DNA from: Trichoplax sp. H2
Lineage: Eukaryota > Placozoa > Uniplacotomia > Trichoplacea
Direction of reading: 5' to 3'
NCBI GenBank assembly: GCA_003344405.1
Contig: NOWV01000076.1
Location: 1-64,000 of the forward strand
DNA: 64,000 nt
Shown: one piece after another, positions 52,584 through 63,400 of the stretch
Position numbering within the stretch: position 1 is the stretch's first letter
How the letters are laid out: each line of letters begins with the position of its first letter
Program-made: the position numbers and the translations under genes
Notes under the pieces: model-generated
What the model saw: the letters and a program-made list of their open reading frames with translations, nothing else
Told to the model about the DNA's origin: nothing
Databases searched by the model: none

Positions 52584-52693
52584 TGCCGTACTGTACTGCA
52601 CACTGTACAGTACTGTATAGTAGTTTTAGTACAGTATTGTACAGTACATTGTATTCATTTATTCTAGTGTACTGTACACTGTACAGTACAGTG
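52584..52693. repeat. GTACTGTAC palindrome cluster
   Basis: Dense self-complementary words (GTACTGTACTGCACACTGTA, CAGTACTGTATAG, ACAGTATTGTACAGTAC, GTGTACTGTACACTGTAC). The same block recurs unchanged at about 53535-53644 beyond the gaps. Confidence 0.8.
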
Positions 52694-52725
52694 CGACGAT
52701 AGTGCTGACGCACTCACACTATTGA

Positions 52726-53000
52726 CAGCTGGTGATCTTGCTGAGTCTTCTCGTCTCAATCATTGACTTGTAGTGTAGAAGTATCTAGAAAAATTTTGAA
52801 TGGAAAACCTTTCAGAACAACTTGGCTGGGCTGGTTCCAGTCTTGTACAGCTGGTGATCTTGCTGAGTCTTCTCGTCTCAATCATTGACTTGTAGTGTAG
52901 AAGTATCTAGAAAAATTTTGAATGGAAAACCTTTCAGAACAACTTGGCTGGGCTGGTTCCAGTCTTGTACAGCTGGTGATCTTGCTGAGTCTTCTCGTCT
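52726..53000. repeat. 122-bp tandem units, left of the gap
   Basis: Units start with CAGCTGGTGATCTTGCTGAG at 52726, 52848 and 52970, and the last is cut by the gap. They match the first units at 53677 and 53799. Confidence 0.9.
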
Positions 53001-53020
53001 NNNNNNNNNNNNNNNNNNNN
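53001..53020. other. assembly gap (20 N)
   Basis: Exactly 20 Ns, followed by an island matching a different locus (around 8 kb). Confidence 0.95.
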
Positions 53021-53329
53021 CGCTACAAGCAAATATAGGGTGCATCACTACAGTCCTTCTAATATACTCTTTCAGTAGTTATTAACATATTTACTATGCT
53101 ATCAACATATTTCAACGACAAATATGTTATTACCATTGAATTAACAAATACGGACATTCGAGGTAATAAATAACTTCATACGTAAATCTACTTCTAATAT
53201 ACTCTTTCAGTAGTTATTAACATATTTACTATGCTATCAACATATTTCAACGACAAATATGTTATTACCATTGAATTAACAAATACGGACATTCGAGGTA
53301 ATAAATAACTTCATACGTAAATCTACTTC
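53021..53329. repeat. island copied from the 8-kb locus, 135-bp tandem duplication
   Basis: Isolated between two 20-N gaps. It begins with the same CGCTACAAGCAAATATAGGG as about 8063 and continues through ATTACCATTGAATTAACAAA and the ATTCGAGG stretch seen at about 8485. The CTTCTAATATACTC unit occurs twice, starting at 53056 and 53191 (period 135). It is either a dispersed repeat or a small contig placed wrongly by the assembler. Confidence 0.85.
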
Positions 53330-53349
53330 NNNNNNNNNNNNNNNNNNNN
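53330..53349. other. assembly gap (20 N)
   Basis: Exactly 20 Ns. The sequence restarts at 53350 with an apparently exact copy of the sequence from 52399 onward (offset 951). Confidence 0.95.
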
Positions 53350-53676
53350 AGTGTTTTCTTTCTTAATCTTTCAGAGCGTTGAAATAAGTTTCATTTCCTT
53401 GGGAACTAGACCGAGTTATGGGGACAGCTAATTATAGACATGATAGAATTTAGAATGTCAACAAGAATAATGATGAATATATGATATAAAATATCGATAA
53501 GCGTGATCCTTTTACAAAACTCTGCGCTTTACATTGCCGTACTGTACTGCACACTGTACAGTACTGTATAGTAGTTTTAGTACAGTATTGTACAGTACAT
53601 TGTATTCATTTATTCTAGTGTACTGTACACTGTACAGTACAGTGCGACGATAGTGCTGACGCACTCACACTATTGA

Positions 53677-54240
53677 CAGCTGGTGATCTTGCTGAGTCTT
53701 CTCGTCTCAATCATTGACTTGTAGTGTAGAAGTATCTAGAAAAATTTTGAATGGAAAACCTTTCAGAACAACTTGGCTGGGCTGGTTCCAGTCTTGTACA
53801 GCTGGTGATCTTGCTGAGTCTTCTCGTCTCAGTCATTGACTTGTAGTGTAGAAGTATCTAGAAAACTTGGAGGTATTCCATCGAATGGAAAACCTTTCAG
53901 AACGACTTGGCTGGGCTGATTCCAGTCTTTTAGGACAGTACAGTACAGCTGGTGATCTTGCTGAGTCTTCTCGTCTCAGTCATTGACTTGTAGTGTAGAA
54001 GTATCTAGAAAACTTGGAGGTATTCCATCGAATGGAAAACCTTTCAGAACGACTTGGCTGGGCTGATTCCAGTCTTTTAGGACAGTACAGTACAGCTGGT
54101 AATCTTGCTGAGTCTTCTCGTCTCTGTCATTGACTTGTAGTGTAGAAGTATCTAGAAAACTTGGAGGTATTCCATCGAATGGAAAACCTTTCAAAACGAC
54201 TTGGCTGGGCTGATTCCAGTCTTTCAGGACAGTACAGTAC
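53677..54240. repeat. 122/147-bp tandem units, right of the gap
   Basis: CAGCTGGTGATCTTGCTGAG-type starts lie at 53677, 53799, 53946 and 54093 (TGGTAATC in the last). The spacing is 122 then 147. The longer units carry an added GGAGGTATTCCATCGAATGG block and a GGACAGTACAGTACAG end. Because 147 is a multiple of three, a minus-strand frame of 88 codons stays open with a 49-residue period. I regard that frame as a by-product. Confidence 0.9.
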
Positions 54241-54976
54241 ATTCTATTCTACAGTATAATATTACTGTACTGTACACTGTAATGCTTCCAACCTGTCAGC
54301 AAATCCCCTTGTACAGTACAGCACGTACATACAGTACTATTAGGCTGCGGGTTAGGGTTAGCGGAAGGGAGCTGGTTGTGTTCAGCAGACCGTTGGATTG
54401 GGTAAGACGGTGTTATTCACTTAATTAATAGCGGTTTTTGACGCCATATTGGGAGATAGCCAAAGGAACACCTAGTTGTCGCTGATATTGGGGCAAAATC
54501 CAACTAGTCTAGCCAGAAGAGCATCGCTTGAAGGGAGATTGCAACCTTGGTTGCGTATTATATCCTACAGACGGTCCGATCTCGTCCATCCAGTTTTTGC
54601 ACGTAATCTCATTGAATACCAGTTTGCTGTTAGGAACAATCGCCACCTCGATCGTAGTACTGTAGATGGGTATTGAATGCTTATTTGTCATCGTGATTGG
54701 TTTCGATTTTAGTCTTAAATAGGAACGACGGGACTGTAGGAGGGAAAAGCTTGGACACAAGTCATTCACTCTGCCATTTCTAATTCAAGATTGTTCAAGG
54801 TGAAATTCTATTTTGATCGCTAGATTAGCAATCAATACAAGTATACTGCGTGCAATCTCTTTTGCAGCGTAATTTGGCAGCCTACAAGTTTGTTGACACG
54901 ACGTTGTACAACCATTTGGACGTTTGCTAGCGTTTACCTGACTACTACACTTATCATTGTACATCTTTTTCCAAGA
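54241..54976. other. region upstream of arrestin gene E
   Basis: Less AT-rich than the rest. It contains more GTACTGTAC words (54240-54340) and one GGGTTAGGGTTAG stretch at about 54350. Short open frames at 54476-54676 and on the opposite strand have no family similarity. The promoter of gene E presumably lies here. Confidence 0.4.
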
Positions 54977-57900
54977 ATGGTCAAAATAGAAGTACTCAAA
55001 ATATCTATCGTTGATGATCAAGAGGTGTTTTATCCTGGACAATCGATTGAAGGTGTTGTTCACCTCCAATTAAATCAACCTCTACAGCTCAAGTTTCTTC
55101 GCCTCAAATTATGCGGCCGTTCACAAAGTAAATTAAAACTCAATCACACTGGTCACGGCACCACCACTCATCGAGATGAAGAACTATTTCATAGCGATGT
55201 CATGATACTCATCGGTAAAGGTAGGTTGTGTAACATCCTTTTGCTTTTGACCATCAAAGTCAAACATCGACTAGACGATTCTACCCTACATTAAGCTAAA
55301 ATTAAAATCAATTGCCAACAGCGTTGCTTGCACGAATAGACAGAGTTCATGAACAAGGAAGCTAGAAATCATTCTACTCTACTGTATTCAAGATGCGTTC
55401 ACTGTTCCATTTTGACTTTGTATCATCCGCGATGCAGTATTGGATGAAATCGACTTGATCCCAATGCAATCGTACGAATGTACAGTACATGGAATCAATA
55501 ATAGACAAAATCTTCATGTGTACGAGAGAGTTGACCCTTTTTAGACAAATTGGGTAGTACTTCAATCTCTTCAACCTATACTCTTAGTAAGACGTCAATA
55601 GAACAGCATGAACTACCGCTTATGTTGCCAGCAGTAAGATCAGTCAAACTCTTCCATGTAGGATAAGGCATTAATTCCGTTTATCAAAAGTAAGATATCA
55701 TCCATTGCAAGGGTAGCCAGCCCACTTCGATACTGTAAATAGTTAAGTTAACAATACTTGACAAAAGTATTCGTTTTCCTTAACCCTTCAAGAATCTACC
55801 TTGAAATCGTTTATCATTTCTTATGAACAATTCCCGACAGCATGGAGGGGCAAACAAATAGTTCAATAGCCGATTTAATGCATACCATGGAGAAATAATG
55901 CTAAACGACTAAACTCGGTTTGTTGGTCGCTGTCTACCATTGTAAATTATAACGAGTTTTGGAGACCAAGCCTGGTCAGTAATTAATTATGATTGTTATT
56001 GGTTATGTTCCGATGTTGGACGTATGCTTTTTAAATTATAATAACATGAAACAGTAGCATATCTTGACGTCAGTATTTTTCTATATTAATTTACTGCAAA
56101 GTTGGTGTTCATCATTTAGTGACTTGTATAGCACTTGTCCTAACTGGAGTATAGGATAAGTCGGTCAACATGGAAACAATCGTGCTATCGACGAGTTAGA
56201 AACATTCCAGTGATTTCAACACACGATCAATTCGATTGAAAAATCCTATTTTCAGGTCTGAAAAATTTCTAAGCCCCTATGCTATGATTGGATACGAATA
56301 GATCAATACTACAATATTACTCTAAGCAAGTTGTTGTGTCAATTGTTCTAGTCTGGCAGTGAGAGCAAAGCAAAACGATCACCACTGTAAAATTGCGATC
56401 AGTAGACAGGTTCTCTTAACTCATTTCTGATAGAATCAATTTCATTAAAATCAAATTATAGCACCATATTTCATTGCCAAAACTGGCGATGGTAGCTGCT
56501 ATGGAGGAAAAATAAAGTTCAAAGGTAGTCCATGACAGGTTTAACCAGTTTCCAACGAATTGATTGTCATCGCGATTGCGAATTGTTTTCTTTGTCAGGT
56601 TGCACAAAAGCGCAAATGCCTAAACGCTACGCCATTGTTTTGTACATCGCAGTATCCAGTCAGTAGAATCAATCCATAAGCAATTCTGCTTGGAGACACT
56701 ATAACCGGTAAATTTCCTGTCGATATCGTCAAAACGATCATATGATTGTGATGCATCCTGGCGCCAATAGAATGCCATTTAAAATAGTATTAACAGTCCC
56801 ATCGTGATGGTGGCCTTGAATTCATGAGTGGTTCAATGCCATCATTAGCTACAGTCAATGGAGTGTTGTTGCGCTTGGTTAAATTAGATTGCAGTAGCAG
56901 TAGAGAAATGATGCAGTTGGTGATGACGTAGTTTTGGCCATGACGGTGCATCAATCATTTTAATGTTGATCTATTTTTCAATCTTGTTTGTTTGAGTTGA
57001 CATAATCGATTGCATTTTCTGCATCGTTGATTCCCTTTTTCACTCTTGCTAGAGGACTCTCGATCAGAGATTGGTAAAGCCGTCTCTGGCACTCAACATC
57101 ATACTCTAGTATTCCCTTTTCACTCTTGCTATAGGACTCTCGATCACAGATTGGTAAAGCCATCTCTTGCACGCAAAATCATACTCTAGTATTCGTTTAA
57201 TTTACTCTTGCTAGATGACTCTCGATCACAGATTGGTAAAGCCATCTCTTGCACGCAAAATCATACTCGAGTATTCCCTTTTCACTCTTGCTATAGGACT
57301 CTCGATCACAGATTGGTAAAGCCATCTCTTGCACTCAAAATCACACTCTAGTATTCCCTTTTCACTCTTGCTATATGACTTTCGATCACAGATTGGTAAA
57401 GCCATCTCTGGCACTCAAAATCATACTCTAGTATTCGTTTAATTTACAAGAGAAGACAGACAACGTTTGTGTTGCACTCTAAGTTAGCCCTTTATTAAAC
57501 TTTGACGAATAATGACGCAATAACTTCATTGTGTAGATAACAAACGTGGATTGCTATCTTGATATTGGAACTTGAATGGGTTTCATGATTCAACAACGGT
57601 AGAATATCATCGGGCAACGAGACTGATTAAATTGGACTATGGGTTATGGAGTACACTTTCATTTCGTTCCTTCAACTGCCAGGTGTGATTTGACGATCAA
57701 AATGAACCCTAACATTAATCAACTGACAAGTAACAGGAATGAATGATTTCATCCAGTCGCATTTTTGGCATTAGCTGCTATATCAAGCGGCAGAGCTAGT
57801 ACATAGAGATACAGTTGATATCGATCTAGAGGTAGTTGCTTTGCATTGTCATAATCAATGCAATACTGGCTGTAAATCAAGTTTTATGACGATATTGAGT

Positions 57901-60457
57901 AATATAGACCAGTAGAAGCCAATTCAAAACAATGAAATACCAAGAACGAAATGTTATTAAGTTGGATTAGATTGCTTCAACTTGAACGCATAAATGAATA
58001 ATAAACTCTTCTTTCATGTGTATATCCAATCTACCGTTAGCGCTATAATGTTTCGCTTTGAATTACAAAATCATTCTCCTGCTTACTATCGTAATTTCTT
58101 ACAATCCTTATCTACTGTATGTACTGTATATGCATATAACAATATATACATGCCTTTACAGAATAGATGTTTTATTATAATTAAAATGCCTATGCATACT
58201 ATTAATATTTGTAAATTTCTTTCTCAGAAAATTTCGACAGAAATGAAATTGCTCCCAAAATAGATGAAGGATCGCATGATTTCCCCTTTCGATTTGTCTT
58301 ACCAGATGGAAATATACCAGCTTCATATGAGGACAGGAACGGTAATAATATCGGATACTTTGTGGAAGCACGAATACGAAGACCATGGAAAGTAGATGAA
58401 GTTGCGCAGAAAATTTTCAATGTAAAAGAAATTATTGACTGCAACTTACCGGAATACAATGTAAGTTGCTATGTTTTTGCTCGATTTCGATAACGGAACA
58501 CATACACTTATTACCACTGATTAAATATTGCAACTTACCGGGTCAATGACCATATGTGCACAACTTAAAATGTTGAAAGAATAGAGTAGAATTCATCAAC
58601 TGTANNNNNNNNNNNNNNNNNNNNTACAGTTGATATCGATCTAGAGGTAGTTGCTTTGTATTGTCATAATCAATGCAATACTGGCTGTAAATCAAGTTTT
58701 ATGACGATATTGAGTAATATAGACCAGTAGAAGCCAATTCAAAACAATAAAATACCAAGAACGAAATGTTATTAAGCTGGATTAGATTGCTTCAACTTGA
58801 ACGCATAAATGAATAATAAACTCTTCTTGCATGTGTATATCCAATCTACCGTTATTGATATTTGTAAATTTCTTTCTCAGAAAATTTCGACAGAAATGAA
58901 ATTGCTCCCAAAATAGATGAAGGATCGCATGATTTCCCCTTTCGATTTGTCTTACCAGATGGAAATATACCAGCTTCATATGAGGACAGGAACGGTAACA
59001 ATATCGGATACTTTGTGGAAGCACGAATACGAAGACCATGGAAAGTAGATGAAGTTGCTCAGAAAATTTTCAATGTAAAAGAAATTATTGACTGCAACTT
59101 ACCGGAATACAATGTAAGTTGCTATGTTTTTGCTCGATTTCGATAACGGAACACATACACTTATTACCACTGATTAAATATTGCAACTTACCGGGTCAAT
59201 GACCATATGTGCACAACTTAAAATGTTGAAAGAATAGAGTAGAATTCATCAACTGTATCACTCTTACTAAAACCCTATTAATATTACGATCATCGTTTGC
59301 TTGACGACTTCTTTCCAGCCTACAACCGTGAATTATCTTTTTCTCGCTGTACAGTACAGTAGTGTTAAAACGCAATTGCGTTGTCAAGGATAATTTTAAG
59401 AACAAAATATCGTATTCGGCAAATGACAGCGATTAATTTCCTGTACTTCACAACTATAGGTACAACCGCCTCCTGTTAAAAAGGAATGGAAATTATATAG
59501 CCTACTAAATAAGAATAAACCCATTATTCTCACTGCTAGTACGGATCGGTTAGCCTACTTCCCTGGAGAAAGGATCGAAATCCTTGATACAAAAGTTGTT
59601 AACGGAAGCTCTCGAACTTTAACCAACGTGAAATTAGAATTTATACAAAAAATTACCTATAAAGCTCGAGGTAATAAGTCGTAAATATTTTGCGGATGCA
59701 TAAACTATCCTTCAATTTTATCACAACTTTATGTTCTGGATCAATTGCTTTACCAATTCTGCTTATTTAAACAATTCTATTTTGCATTTGTAAATTCTAT
59801 ACCATCAGAGCATAAACTCAGTAGAAGGAAATGCTTTCGTTGTAAAAGTTCTAACCAACCAATCAAGCCTGATGAGGTTTTCGACTGGCCGAATTTGTCA
59901 GTAGTAGTACCTGCTGCGTCACCAACTTTGGATTGCAATACCTTGATTACGGTTAAATATTTCATAAAGGTAATAATTTGTTATATTACTAAACTATAAA
60001 ATGTAATATATCGTAATTAATGTTTCATCGAAATAATAATTACACATATCCTTGCTGGTCATAGATCACCGTTATGGTTCCTTATTCCTTCAACCAATAT
60101 ATTAAACTGCCTGTAATTATTGGAACAGTACCCTTGCGATACGATGGGCAATTACCACCAACATATGAAGAGGCCCAAAACGGTAATTGTTGATGACAGA
60201 TTTATAATTTATTCATTTTTATTGTAGTTGTACTAGCTAATAAATGAAGGCTAAGAGATTTATTAATCGTGCTCAATTATAACCGCATATTATGTTCATC
60301 AGCCGAGAATACTCCTGATGCCTCATTACCGAATTATTTTGACTGTGTTGAAAGAAGTATTGGGTACCTCGATTTTGATGTCAGTAATTTATACCGAAAT
60401 AAAGATAAGGATGAAATGCTACCTCGTTATCCATCCGTATTCCCAACAGAGGTATAA
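54977..60457 (+). CDS. alpha-arrestin gene E with PPxY motif, 6 exons, exon 2 present twice
   Basis: The exons are 54977-55220, 58228-58460 (or the second copy 58881-59113), 59460-59670, 59809-59969, 60065-60182 and 60303-60457. With one copy of exon 2 they total 1122 bases and encode 373 residues. The N domain has VFYPGQSIEG, then IPASYEDRNGNNIGYFVEAR and RRPWK. The C domain has PIILTASTDRLAYFPGERIE, SPTLDCNTLITVKYFIK and IKLPVIIGTVPLRY, but it lacks the CC-W-CC block. Exon 5 is very short (118 bases) and encodes L-P-P-T-Y-E-E, a PPxY at residues 314-317 close behind the last strand. Exon 2 starts in phase 1 and ends in phase 0, so the two copies cannot be spliced together in frame. Only one can be used. 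The ATG at 54977 aligns with the paralogs, although the frame is open further upstream. Confidence 0.85.
55221..58227 (+). other. intron 1 of arrestin gene E
   Basis: At about 3 kb it is the longest intron in the array, from GTAGGT to TTTCTCAG. It carries the 80-bp tandem array at 57031-57440. No nested gene is recognised. Confidence 0.65.
57031..57440. repeat. five tandem copies of an 80-82-bp unit
   Basis: CACTCTTGCTATAGGACTCT-type blocks start at 57041, 57121, about 57203, 57283 and 57363. Each is followed by CGATCACAGATTGGTAAAGC and ATACTCTAGTATTC. The third unit has a CGTTTAATTT variant in place of the CCCTTTTC spacer. The period is not a multiple of three, so the minus-strand frames through it are not a protein repeat. 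Confidence 0.92.
57810..58604. repeat. left copy of the duplicated segment carrying gene E exon 2
   Basis: This segment recurs at 58625-59257 across the gap. The left copy has about 162 additional bases (about 58040-58204) just before the exon. The exon copies differ only by synonymous changes that I could see (GCG/GCT and AAT/AAC codons). Confidence 0.9.
58605..58624. other. assembly gap (20 N) within gene E
   Basis: Exactly 20 Ns between the two copies of the exon 2 segment. Confidence 0.95.
58625..59257. repeat. right copy of the duplicated segment carrying gene E exon 2
   Basis: It matches 57810-58604 except for the missing block of about 162 bases and a few single-base differences. It includes a complete second exon 2 at 58881-59113 with intact splice sites. 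Confidence 0.9.
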
Positions 60458-63400
60458 TTGATTACTATCAAGCTGTTGCTGAGAAAGACTTTCGTCATTG
60501 TTTACGTTTAACTCGATAATCTGAACAACTCTTCACCTATCTATCCGATATTGTGCAATTTGAGCAAATGCTTATGTTTGCTCGTTTAACCCGATGTTCT
60601 TCTGTTATTGTCGTTAAATTGTAATGATCTATATCATAATTTTAATATAATGTTGTCTTTATCGTGAAGTGTGTACAAAGTAATGGAAATGCATTCAAAT
60701 ACATATGTTATGTTGTATACTGGATTCGTACAAATATAGCTTAATTTGTGTTTTGATCAAATTTAAAGCAATGTATGTATTAGCATTTTAACAGCAACTG
60801 GATACACGATTACGGCTACTATATTCAATTATTTTGACATTTATCTTGATAATGGTAATTTACGAATTTAATTCACGGTTATTTTGTTAATGCACTTAAA
60901 GCCAATGTGGCAAACGATTCTTTCTGATTGAAAAAGCGAGTGACGTCGATCAGCAAAGATTGCATAGATAAGTCATATAAATCGCGCAAGTGATATTTGT
61001 ATAGCCGCTTAATACTAATGTAATTTTCTTTGTAGCAATTGTATACACTTCGATCGATTCGGTTTATTGAACTGTTAATATTTATATCTCGATTATTTCA
61101 TATGAAATTGGCTTTGTCATGTATGGATATCGCAGTACATTTCATGGTTTCATTTCCAGTACTTTGAAATAAAATAATGCAACATTTTACTAATTTTATG
61201 GAATTAAGTAGTGTGATCGACTGATTGGTTTTTGCTAATGTAATAGGCAGCTAAGTGAAATGTTTCCTTCATTTCAATGCTCACAAACGTAAACTTGTTT
61301 CATTACCCAAGTATCAGTGGTCAGTTTGACTCTCATTTTCAATAATCATAGTGATCCACAGCTAGAAAAATTTATGTTTTGACAAAAATTTTTATAGAAG
61401 TTGTAACTCTATATGCACTGTAAGGCAAGGATACCTGAAATAATTGCTGGACTATATAACTCGAAAATAATTTTGTGGCTTCATGCAGCTTATTAATCTA
61501 TCCATGATGATGGTAGTAACGCGCTTTAAAAGTATTATGTTAAAGTACAAGTATGTAAGGACAAGATCAGGGAACAGCTAATCAAATTTACTATCGTTTC
61601 GTCTCGAGGAAGGCGCATTCTTAGATTTATCCTTGACAAATCTAAAATGAAAATAAAACAATGTATACACAATTTTAACTTCAGCCAAGTGCCTATATAT
61701 GCGTACGAGCAAGGAGCCGCAATTGAAGTGCCTCTAACTGAACGGTCAGATAGCAAACCGTAGGGATTTGCATCATGGCTAAAACTCATTTATTACATTG
61801 GTTATAAGCTTTACAATTATTACTATATCTGATATGCTTCGTATGTTTCTTTCTTTGGTAGTACTATATGTCATAGTTTAAAATGTATATAATCATGATA
61901 TTAAGATTTGAACAACAGAAGTCTAATTCTATCTTTTATGTTGCTCACTAGACTATACAATATCATTAGATATTCACAGCAAATTTCGAATAGAAATGAT
62001 AAACATTGAACTAAAGGTATGTATGTATGCAACTTCTAATTTTTGTTTTTCCGAAATATATCCACTAAAAACCTGCTCATTCATTGATTTCTGCATCCTC
62101 TAATAGAATAGTTCTTAAAGTATTATGTTTGAGTAATAAACTGAACAATGATTCATTGGTTACCTCGTCCCATCTTGGATAAATACTGTTAGATCGGAAA
62201 GTGGTTATTTTCCGACAGCTTTCAAATCTGTCAATCTTATCAATTCTTGTATTTACAATCTGATGATTTTAGTGAATTGATTAAGTCGATAATGACTATC
62301 CATCTTTTTTTTGCAAAACACTCTTAGTTTAGCGCTTCCTTTATTCTACGACTTAATTAAGGCAATGGTGACATGATTGATGTATATTTGGTACTGTGTA
62401 ATACTTCATTATTATAAACTGTCTATAATAATCCTAAAACTTAATCTACCAATCACATTATTTCAATAAGAATCATAAAATGGACTTCATCTAGATTAAA
62501 CAATTAGATACCTGTATAAATTAATGTTTATTATTGTTATTAATATGAAGACACAGAAAAACATTTATTCCGTGACTTGCATTAAATAGTAAGCCATTAA
62601 CAATGCAGTGTAATTATAGAATAATCCTTCCTTATATTTTTCCGTCTTATTTAATATGTCGCATAAAGTTAAACTTGTGTGATTATCAATAATTCATGAT
62701 GTTTTATTTCAATATATTTAAGTATTTAAGAAGAATGGGAATAATGTCTTGGTATATTTTGCATCTGCATAATATATTGTACAAGACATTGCAAGTATTT
62801 TTTTACAATCACTACTTAATAAAATTGAACTCAAAAATATCTTGTTGTCTACCGAATATAGGGTATAGAAAACACGCAATTGCTGTAATTAAATTATTCT
62901 AAAAGCCCATAGTAATTCCTTATCATAAAAATGTTAATTATTAGCTTATTACTCAGCCTATCATTGCTATGCTTTAACTATTTTTACACCTTATTAACGT
63001 ATCATCAGATTCATGAATAAATTTACTTTATATCGATGCTCCTCGAATTTACAAGCGTCTATCTGAGAATCTCAACTCTTTAGTTATGTTTTTCTACTAG
63101 CTTTTCATTTAAGTAATTACTTACTTATATTTCTATCTATTCCTATGTACTTGTTTGGTCGATAAGACCATACTTTTTATAAAGTTATGTAAGTAAAATT
63201 AATCCATATTTACCAGCCTATACGAGAAATTGCTTTGTATTTTAATGTAGCAACATCTCCATACCATAGTTCAGTCCCCATATCTTAGCCGTAGACTTCT
63301 GAAGAAGGAGGGATGTCAATAGGTATAAACAAGCCATTGACAGAATACTGCATGAAGCAGATCAACCTATAAATCTACATTTTACTACGATTACCAGCCT

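Noticed and set aside
52885-53085. 66-codon frame spanning Ns
   Set aside because: It crosses an assembly gap and joins a tandem repeat to an unrelated island.
53976-54242. 88-codon minus-strand frame with a 49-residue repeat
   Set aside because: It is explained by 147-bp tandem DNA units, a length that happens to be a multiple of three. The neighbouring 122-bp units break the frame.
56978-57414. two similar minus-strand frames sharing a KSEKGILE peptide
   Set aside because: They come from the 80-bp tandem array in intron 1 of gene E. The period is not a multiple of three, so no continuous protein repeat is encoded.
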